Position numbers and translations under genes: made by a program. The notes beneath the pieces are model-generated. The model was not told the origin of the DNA. It saw nothing but the letters and a program-made list of their open reading frames with translations, and ran no database searches. From the NCBI GenBank assembly GCA_015494395.1, contig WGBG01000162.1:1-38054 (forward strand): 38,054 nucleotides of DNA, in the 5' to 3' direction. Of the stretch, positions 32,734-38,054 are shown in pieces (within the stretch, counting starts at the first letter, position 1; every line of letters starts with the position of its first letter). This stretch comes from Deltaproteobacteria bacterium. Lineage in GTDB: Bacteria; Desulfobacterota; Dissulfuribacteria; Dissulfuribacterales; QOAL01.

Positions 32734-33414
32734 ATGGCAAGATTAAGTACTATCAATCATGTGGCAAAGATCTTTTGTGAGGCAGTCAAGGAGGTGCTGG
32801 AGACATCAACTGCGTCAAAAATTATCTTTTCTCCTACAATTCAAAACATCCCGTCCATAAGCCTGAAACCTGACGTAGGCTGCTTTGTTCAGTTTGCAGG
32901 TGATTATTCCGGGCTTTTTATTATGAATCTGTCCGGAGAGGCTGCCCTTGAAATTTACAGGCGAAGCATGACCTATATGGGTTTTCCTGAAGAGGAGCTT
33001 GCCAGGGACTATTCCTCTGATGACGTGGTAAACTGCATAGGCGAGCTTATAAATCAGATTATTGGAAAGGCGAGGAGCAAGGTTGAACAGGAGTATGGCC
33101 TTACTGCAGACAACAATCAGCCCAGGGCCATTACAATCTCTACTGCCATTACACTATCAGTAGCCACAATGCTTGATAAGCCCAAGTGTCGCCGCCTGTC
33201 ATTCAAGACTGAGGACAATAAGCCCTTTTACGTTGAGATGAACATGGAGCAGACTGAATTTATCAAGCTTTTTGATGTGGAGAAAAATGGCGCAGGCAGC
33301 CAGGATAATATTGATGCCATGCTGGAAGGTATGGATGGCGGAGATGATACGCCGGAGCCCGATGGTGCTGAAGAAGTAGATATTGATGCAATCATGGCAG
33401 AATTTTCAAAATGA
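32734..33414 (+). CDS. CheX-like (CheC/CheX phosphatase-fold) protein with FliM-type docking motifs in its tail
   Basis: This 226-residue protein has a CheX-like domain at about 1-180. The phosphatase signature E104-x2-N107 is in G-E-L-I-N-Q-I-I-G-K-A, followed by Q-P-R (P130). CheX proteins dephosphorylate CheY-P. The acidic C-terminal tail (186-226) carries two short motifs, S-Q-D-N-I-D-A-M-L (189-197) and V-D-I-D-A-I-M-A-E-F (215-224), that resemble the CheY-binding peptide at the FliM N-terminus (L-S-Q-x-E-I-D-A-L-L). The ribosome site GAGGTGA precedes the ATG. No other chemotaxis gene is in the window; DUF3334 naming is possible. Confidence 0.75.
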   Translation: MARLSTINHVAKIFCEAVKEVLETSTASKIIFSPTIQNIPSISLKPDVGCFVQFAGDYSGLFIMNLSGEAALEIYRRSMTYMGFPEEELARDYSSDDVVNCIGELINQIIGKARSKVEQEYGLTADNNQPRAITISTAITLSVATMLDKPKCRRLSFKTEDNKPFYVEMNMEQTEFIKLFDVEKNGAGSQDNIDAMLEGMDGGDDTPEPDGAEEVDIDAIMAEFSK

Positions 33415-33484
33415 GTTATTATGGGGTGTAAATTATTGGGTTGAGGGTTAACCCAAGTCCTGATCACCAGGAGTAAACAGATTC

Positions 33485-34339
33485 ATGTATGCCATGAAAA
33501 ATAATCTGCACCTCATGTTTGTCTTTGTACTGTTCAGCCTGTTTGTCTCAGGGTGTGCAGCCCCGCGTTTTGAAAAACGGGAGATTGTAAGAGAACCCGA
33601 GTTTGAGGTGCTGCTTACCAGGATGGTTAATGATGACAAGGGGGAGCCTGCAAACTTTGACCACCCCTGGTATGTGGATGAAATTACCCTGGAAGGCATA
33701 CTCTCCTCTGTTACTTTTCATTACATCTCATTAGTGGGTGATAAACAGCCCATTGCCGCATTCCCCCAGGTGATGAGGACCGCCCTTGTTCCATATCTGG
33801 TTGATGCCTTTTCCAAGGCAGGCCCTGATGAGATGGTCTATTTTGCCTACATAGGCCGGCGTACCTACCTTTATATTGCCGGCAAAAACTATTTCACAAA
33901 CGGAGTAATGTTCGTCAAAAACAACCGTTTGAATATCTGTTTCCGGTACCTTTCACTTGAAGGCCCGGACAGGATCAGTGACATGCCAGGGGCATGGAGG
34001 CTTGATCCAAGGAGAAAACCCCTGTCTGCGGGCTGGACACTTAACGAAGGTCCGGGCATGACCCTGGTAAGGCCTGTAAATACTTCAGGTCTGTTTGCAA
34101 TGAAGGTTTATCCAAACTGGATACGCATAGAGCTTGATGAGGACTGGAAATCAAGAGTATCCACGAAACGGCGCAGGAAGATAAGGGCAATCTCTGGTGG
34201 GGGTACAGGGGGTGCAGTTTATACCTCACCCGCCTCAAAACCAGCGCCGGCAAAAGAAGATGATGAAGAGGAAATTATTATCAGGCCGCCCAAGGGATAT
34301 TTTTCCATCAAGCAGTATCCTGAGATGAAGTCAAAGTAG
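33485..34339 (+). CDS. Putative lipoprotein of unknown function
   Basis: This 284-residue protein has a lipoprotein signal: a hydrophobic stretch followed by V-S-G-C at about 21-24. The mature part is a mixed alpha/beta protein with F-H-Y-I-S-L-V-G-D-K-Q and V-Y-F-A-Y-I-G-R-R-T-Y-L-Y-I-A-G. It ends with a basic K-R-R-R-K segment, a G/P/A-rich linker, an acidic D-D-E-E-E-I-I-I and a short conserved-looking tail. I do not recognise the family. AGGAG at 33469-33473 precedes two close starts (33485, 33494). Confidence 0.7.
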   Translation: MYAMKNNLHLMFVFVLFSLFVSGCAAPRFEKREIVREPEFEVLLTRMVNDDKGEPANFDHPWYVDEITLEGILSSVTFHYISLVGDKQPIAAFPQVMRTALVPYLVDAFSKAGPDEMVYFAYIGRRTYLYIAGKNYFTNGVMFVKNNRLNICFRYLSLEGPDRISDMPGAWRLDPRRKPLSAGWTLNEGPGMTLVRPVNTSGLFAMKVYPNWIRIELDEDWKSRVSTKRRRKIRAISGGGTGGAVYTSPASKPAPAKEDDEEEIIIRPPKGYFSIKQYPEMKSK

Positions 34340-34420
34340 GGAGGGGACGGTTTCAGTCTGTTTTAGGAATTTCAGGTCTGTTGACGGATTGTGCGAAACC
34401 TGGAATGCGTGATTGCGGGA

Positions 34421-34810
34421 TCAGGTGAAAAAACCGTGGATCAGCTTAAACGCCCTTCCTGCCGTTGAATAGGCGTTTTCCGCCTTGATCCTGATATCGG
34501 CATCTTTAAGGTCTGGCATGTTGTCACGGAGTCTTCTTATCTCTGCAATCAGTGCTGCTGCCTCCTTTGCATCATCAGGGTCTTCTGCCAGGTCACTTGC
34601 ATATTTTGCCAGGGCCTTCTCCTCAAGGGCAAGGAAATCTTTTTTTACTGTTGGCAGTGCTGCTGCAAGTGCCTTTACAAGTGAGTCACCAACATCTGCC
34701 AGGCGCTTGAAACATATATCGTGCCTGTCTTCCTGCAGCGCTGCCTCTGCCTCCTGAAGCTGAATCCTCCCGTACTTGATGAATGTATGGACGCGTATCA
34801 TTGATATCAT
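34421..34810 (-). CDS. Small helical protein of unknown function
   Basis: This is a 129-residue, almost entirely helical protein, alanine- and leucine-rich, with no signal peptide. The N-terminal half, with R-I-Q-L-Q-E-A-E-A-A-L and R-L-A-D-V-G-D-S-L-V-K-A-L, recalls HEPN-like or four-helix proteins, but no catalytic motif is seen. An internal ATG at 34801 is an alternative start; neither has a strong ribosome site. It lies downstream of the FtsB-like gene group on the same strand. Confidence 0.6.
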   Translation of the reverse strand: MISMIRVHTFIKYGRIQLQEAEAALQEDRHDICFKRLADVGDSLVKALAAALPTVKKDFLALEEKALAKYASDLAEDPDDAKEAAALIAEIRRLRDNMPDLKDADIRIKAENAYSTAGRAFKLIHGFFT

Positions 34811-34869
34811 GTGGTGTTATTGGGGGTGTTGCTGTAACAAGAGGTGTTGATAGGAAAAATTACCCTGGT

Positions 34870-35061
34870 TTAACTGCCGGACATGTTCTGATACAGCCGC
34901 TTGGTAAGTACCTCGTCTGCAAGTTCGCATAGCTCAAAAAGCGATTCCATGAAGTCCAGCATCTCTGCCTGTCCATCAGGGGTGCGATATCCAAAATCCT
35001 CATCCCATCTGCCGCTTGAAATATACTCCTTGAACTCCTCAATCTGCCTTGCGGTAATCAT
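34870..35061 (-). CDS. Small acidic protein of unknown function, coupled to the FtsB-like gene
   Basis: This 63-residue soluble, helical protein contains F-G-Y-R-T-P-D-G-Q-A-E-M-L-D-F and L-C-E-L-A-D-E-V-L. Its ATG overlaps the stop of the FtsB-like gene by 4 bp (ATGA), which strongly supports expression. No family is recognised. Confidence 0.6.
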   Translation of the reverse strand: MITARQIEEFKEYISSGRWDEDFGYRTPDGQAEMLDFMESLFELCELADEVLTKRLYQNMSGS

Positions 35062-35399
35062 GGTTTTGATTTATCTTCTCCTACGAATCTGAAAAGGATT
35101 TCGTTGTCCCTGACCCAGCCAAGTTTGCTTCGTACCATAAGGGCCTGATACTGATGGTCTGTCTGAATACGCCTTATTTCTTCCTCAAGCTGGGTATTCT
35201 TGATGGCCATTTGCATGTTTGATGCATAGAGGGCTTCACGTTTTTTGAGCATACGGTTTTTTGCCCACAGTCCATACGGCCCTGCAATGTCCCACAGGAT
35301 CAGACAGGATATTACAGCAATAAGGATTTTCAGGACAATGGTATTTTGCTGCCTGGAAGCATGAATGCCTGTCCTGCGTGCGGTTCCTGTGGATTGCAT
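35058..35399 (-). CDS. FtsB/DivIC-like septum formation protein
   Basis: This 113-residue protein has a basic N-terminus, one membrane helix (about 22-38) and a coiled coil at about 47-85. A short C-terminal part follows with R-S-K-L-G-W-V-R-D-N-E-I-L-F-R-F, the typical FtsB/DivIC pattern. FtsB pairs with FtsL in the divisome. The frame opens at 35426, but AAGGA 8 nt before the ATG at 35399 supports the shorter start. The next gene overlaps it by 4 bp. There is no eno or ispD neighbour, which is where ftsB is often found. Confidence 0.72.
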   Translation of the reverse strand: MQSTGTARRTGIHASRQQNTIVLKILIAVISCLILWDIAGPYGLWAKNRMLKKREALYASNMQMAIKNTQLEEEIRRIQTDHQYQALMVRSKLGWVRDNEILFRFVGEDKSKP

Positions 35400-35541
35400 T
35401 TTTTGTGTCCTTGGGGAATAAACCATCTTTAGGGTTCAGGTATATACAAAATGAACAGATTTGGCCTTTATAACAAATAGATAATGTAGAATAAACTTTC
35501 ACCCGCCAATGAGTCAAGGGGTAAAGGGAAAAAACGAGGGG

Positions 35542-37356
35542 TCAATTTGCTGTTTGTGGAAGGTACGCGTAGCTACCCTTTCTAATATTGATGAAGAAGA
35601 GTTCAGGTACACTGAACAGTGCGCCAAGTGCGCCTGATTTTATGGTTGTGCCAGAATCAAATGGTATTAAAAAAATCCCTGCGGCACTTCTTCCAACTCC
35701 CCAGGCAAGGTTGATTGCCCCAAACAGAGGCCGTGCCAGTGCCAGGTTATCTGTAAAGAACAGAAATGCACTGTCCTGTCTGCCATGTTTGTATGTGAGC
35801 GCTGTCAGGGTGTTACACTCCTTAAGAAAGACATTTACGGGGTTGTTGTCAGCATACATTGAAGCGAGTTTTCTCTGCCGCCAGGAAGGATAATATTTTA
35901 TGTTTTGGGAGTGAGCCGTAACTTGCTGAAACATCCTCCACGGAACAAATGAAATTTTTTTGAAGGTTTTTAATAATTCAGGATTAATCTGCTTCCCTGT
36001 TTGTCCGGATGAAATAGCCTCGCTGATGTTACTGAATATAGCAGTTACACAGTTGTTTGTGAAAAGATTATAGCCCATGCTGTTTTCAAGTTTTGTCTCA
36101 AGCCTTTTCAAGGTTTTTTTTGAGCTGGTCATGGCCTGTTCTGTCCAGTGTTTTGCAGGCCTGGCAGCAAAAGGGATGTATCCGGTCTTTTCCGGAATTA
36201 CGTTTTCCGGATAAATCCGCATCCTGTATGGCTTTTTTGCTGCTGCTTCAAGTTCTGCATATCTCGATCCCATGTTTTCAAGTATGCACCACCTGTATTC
36301 GTCCTTGTCTCCATTTAGCAGGTCTCGTGTTTTTTGTCTGATTTTTTGCCTGGCAGCCCTGTGAAGTTCATTAAGTGTCTCGGCATCACCGGCCATCTGG
36401 ATGGCATCGGTGGTTTCCAATCCTTCAGGAAAAGTACTGAGCAAAAAGAGCCTGCCTGTTCTTATTGAATTTTCCGCACAGAGATAGCGTGCACATGACA
36501 ACATTAGTGGAAAGCCACGATCCGGTCTTTTTGACTCAAGAAGCAATAAGACGGAATTTTCAAAGGTCTTTTCCCACAGTTTCAGCGCTGTGATTTCATC
36601 AGACGTAAGCTTTTCCATAGAGGCATTGTTTTCATCAAGCAAGACAATGGCATCCGGATTAAGAGCACGTCTTTCACTTATTATGGAAAGTGCGGCAAAT
36701 ATGGAAAACTGCTCCTGCCACCTGGGAATGTCTGCCGGTGCTGCGTTTTGAATACGGGAAAGCCTGGCTTTTGTCTTTGCAAGCTCCTTGTGGATAAAAC
36801 CTGGCCCAAGAGAGCCATCTATGAGTCTGCATAAAGAATCCCATGCGCTGCTGTCTGAATCATTCTGAAAAAAACCTGCACCTTTTACCGGAAGACTACT
36901 AGCATTGCTCTTAATTGATTCAAGCAGCCTCAAACTGTTTTGGAGATCATTCAGCCTTGCAAGACTGTCACCCTGCCAGGTCAGCAGTTTTATAAAGTGC
37001 TTCCAGACTGCATCTGACGCATCTATGGAGAGCCCTAGAGCTGCCTCATACATGCTGCGGTTTCCAAGGTCATTGTAGAAAAACCGGAATTTCTGAAAAT
37101 TTTCCCTCTTTAGCTCAAGAAGCCCGCGTTCAGAGTGTTGAAAGTGAAAAACGGTCTGTCCCCTCCTGAGCGCTGCATGCCCTCCGCTTGAGTCCCCTGT
37201 GTTGGCCTGGATATAGATGATGGCAAGCGAGGACGGGTTTAAGCCCTGCTCAGCCTGTACCAGGGCTGAAAAAAGCAGAAACATGACGAGAAGGCATGAT
37301 ACCCTGACTGCATGCCTTACTACAGTCATGCAGAGACAGTTTGCATCAGGAGTCAT
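35542..37356 (-). CDS. DUF4105-like secreted/membrane protein with papain-like Cys/His motifs
   Basis: This protein of about 604 residues has a signal peptide following M-T-V-V-R-H-A-V-R. The mature N-terminus has Y-I-Q-A-N-T-G-D-S-S-G-G-H-A-A-L-R, and about 375 residues later comes Y-N-L-F-T-N-N-C-V-T-A-I-F. A G-H early and an N-C late is the order of circularly permuted NlpC/P60 papain-like proteins and of DUF4105 (Lnb-type) proteins. A helical region lies between, and hydrophobic segments are near the C-terminus. A cysteine hydrolase is possible but unproven. Start choices are TTG 37365, ATG 37356 and ATG 37329. It overlaps the upstream lipoprotein gene by 11 bp. Confidence 0.7.
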   Translation of the reverse strand: MTPDANCLCMTVVRHAVRVSCLLVMFLLFSALVQAEQGLNPSSLAIIYIQANTGDSSGGHAALRRGQTVFHFQHSERGLLELKRENFQKFRFFYNDLGNRSMYEAALGLSIDASDAVWKHFIKLLTWQGDSLARLNDLQNSLRLLESIKSNASSLPVKGAGFFQNDSDSSAWDSLCRLIDGSLGPGFIHKELAKTKARLSRIQNAAPADIPRWQEQFSIFAALSIISERRALNPDAIVLLDENNASMEKLTSDEITALKLWEKTFENSVLLLLESKRPDRGFPLMLSCARYLCAENSIRTGRLFLLSTFPEGLETTDAIQMAGDAETLNELHRAARQKIRQKTRDLLNGDKDEYRWCILENMGSRYAELEAAAKKPYRMRIYPENVIPEKTGYIPFAARPAKHWTEQAMTSSKKTLKRLETKLENSMGYNLFTNNCVTAIFSNISEAISSGQTGKQINPELLKTFKKISFVPWRMFQQVTAHSQNIKYYPSWRQRKLASMYADNNPVNVFLKECNTLTALTYKHGRQDSAFLFFTDNLALARPLFGAINLAWGVGRSAAGIFLIPFDSGTTIKSGALGALFSVPELFFINIRKGSYAYLPQTAN

Positions 37357-37795
37357 ACCCTTCAATTATGTAACTTTTCATGGCAGTCCGGGGACCGGTC
37401 ATGTCCTGAAGTATTTTAAGGGAGTCTATTTCCTCTTTCTTTACGCCGGCATGTTTCAGTCCCTTTCCTATTGCAATGTAGGTCTCTTTCAGGAATTCCC
37501 AGTTAGTAATTTTGTACCGTTCAGCAATCCTTGATATGCCGCGCATAAAATCAACAGAGCTTATCTGGGTATGGACCATGCTGTCTGTAAAGAGCATGAT
37601 TTCGTTCATGTAGCTTTGCTTGTCCTCTTCAGATATTTCGTCTCCGGAGCTTGATGTGCAGATGGATGACGAGGAGTCAGAGAAAGATTTTGATGAATCC
37701 GATATTGAACATGATGCAAGCAGTAAACATATTGTTGCCGCCAGCAGTGCTTTCAGTGCAAGACTGAAGATTTTCAGTGGGTTGGTTTTAGTCAT
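37346..37795 (-). CDS. Small lipoprotein paired with the DUF4105-like gene
   Basis: This 149-residue protein has a lipobox L-L-A-S-C after a hydrophobic stretch, a serine-rich linker, and a helical domain with F-T-D-S-M-V-H-T-Q-I-S-S-V-D-F. The start at ATG 37795 follows AGGAGG at 9-nt spacing; the frame is open to 37846. It overlaps the next gene and is probably translationally coupled. DUF3015-type proteins occupy the same place beside DUF4105 genes elsewhere, but similarity here is weak. The function is unknown. Confidence 0.68.
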   Translation of the reverse strand: MTKTNPLKIFSLALKALLAATICLLLASCSISDSSKSFSDSSSSICTSSSGDEISEEDKQSYMNEIMLFTDSMVHTQISSVDFMRGISRIAERYKITNWEFLKETYIAIGKGLKHAGVKKEEIDSLKILQDMTGPRTAMKSYIIEGYDS

Positions 37796-37903
37796 GGCTT
37801 TGTTCCTCCTGCCCCAGGTTTTGTTTTGATAGCTTAGGTATAGCATGGAATAATGGCGTTTGCACTATAGTTGGTCTGTGAGTTAAAACTGAAGTTCCAT
37901 CTT

Positions 37904-38054
37904 CCTAGATTGAGCGTTTCAAAATCTGGAAAATTATTTTTTCAATGAAATTAAAAGGAGTTATGTCGATTATAGCTTTCCAGTTTTGAAACCCTTCGGG
38001 ATTGCCGTATTTACTGCATCTCCTTTGTCAGAGGAATCCCCATATAGCCGACTA
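37904..38054 (-). mobile_element. Family-1 palindromic MITE, copy F (runs off the window)
   Basis: One end, CCTAGATTGAGCG, is at 37904-37916. The element then shows the right module (GTTTCAAAA...TTTTGAAAC), the CCTTCGGGATTGCC junction and most of the left module in reverse orientation to copies A and B. It is cut off by the window edge inside the left-module loop at TAGCCGACTA. It lies upstream of the lipoprotein gene. Confidence 0.82.

Noticed and set aside
1150-38054. Recurring sequence blocks could suggest a CRISPR array or REP/BIME clusters
   Set aside because: Copies are kilobases apart, bounded by terminal inverted repeats and flanked by different 5-bp duplications; there is no regular spacing or spacers.

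Overview
The window looks like a chromosomal segment of a Gram-negative anaerobe, most likely a Desulfobacterota (deltaproteobacterial, sulfate-reducer-like) genome. The evidence is a complete Mla outer-membrane lipid-transport operon, a 218-residue siroheme reductase of the small Desulfovibrio 'assimilatory-type' class next to a single-cluster ferredoxin, a bacterial STT3 oligosaccharyltransferase, a short 198-residue EF-Ts, and outer-membrane and lipoprotein genes. Species-level assignment is not possible from the sequence alone. No transposase, integrase, rRNA, tRNA or CRISPR array was seen.

Layout. 1-379: 3' end of an MTA/SAH deaminase-type amidohydrolase. 462-3913 (minus): mlaE-mlaF-mlaD-mlaC, where MlaF carries a C-terminal degenerate GGDEF-like domain and a short palindromic element separates mlaD from mlaC. 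3918-4786 (minus): ferredoxin and small siroheme reductase. 4881-5981 (minus): AI-2E-type permease. 6249-10364 (minus): STT3, GT2 glycosyltransferase and rhomboid protease, apparently one protein-glycosylation/membrane operon. 10726-13107 (plus): SphA-like outer-membrane protein followed by TrpB2, ended by a good terminator. 13291-15170: macrodomain protein, UspA and a metallo-beta-lactamase-fold protein. 15489-17387 (minus): two membrane-anchored coiled-coil proteins of unknown role. 17803-23486: citrate synthase, small unknown protein, phosphodiesterase, DUF2892-like protein, K+ channel/RCK protein and phosphoglucose isomerase. 23857-31750 (plus): the housekeeping cluster rpsB-tsf-pyrH-frr-uppS-cdsA-dxr-rseP-tsaB. 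31976-34339 (plus): sfsA, a CheX-like protein and a lipoprotein. 34421-37795 (minus): small unknown genes, an FtsB-like protein, and a lipoprotein/DUF4105-type cysteine-histidine protein pair.

The most distinctive feature is a set of dispersed, non-coding, structured mobile elements. Family 1 (six copies plus a solo end) has 13-bp ends of the form CCTAGATTGAGCG/CGCTCAATCTAGG. Three copies are flanked by perfect but different 5-bp direct repeats (TTGAA, TGAAC, AGTTA), which shows real transposition. The ends and duplication size resemble the IS1380 family (ISEcp1-like). Each copy is built from two hairpin modules that vary independently. Family 2 (two copies) has GTAACTGTTCAG-type ends and an 8-bp flanking repeat, resembling IS66-type termini. 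Copies of the two families sit inside the mla operon, between rpsB and tsf, and between dxr and rseP, so insertion within essential operons is tolerated or exploited.

The best candidates for new biology are the MlaF-GGDEF fusion in an mla operon lacking mlaB, the CheX-like protein whose tail carries two FliM-type CheY-docking motifs, the coiled-coil pair with a cysteine island, and the structured MITE families.
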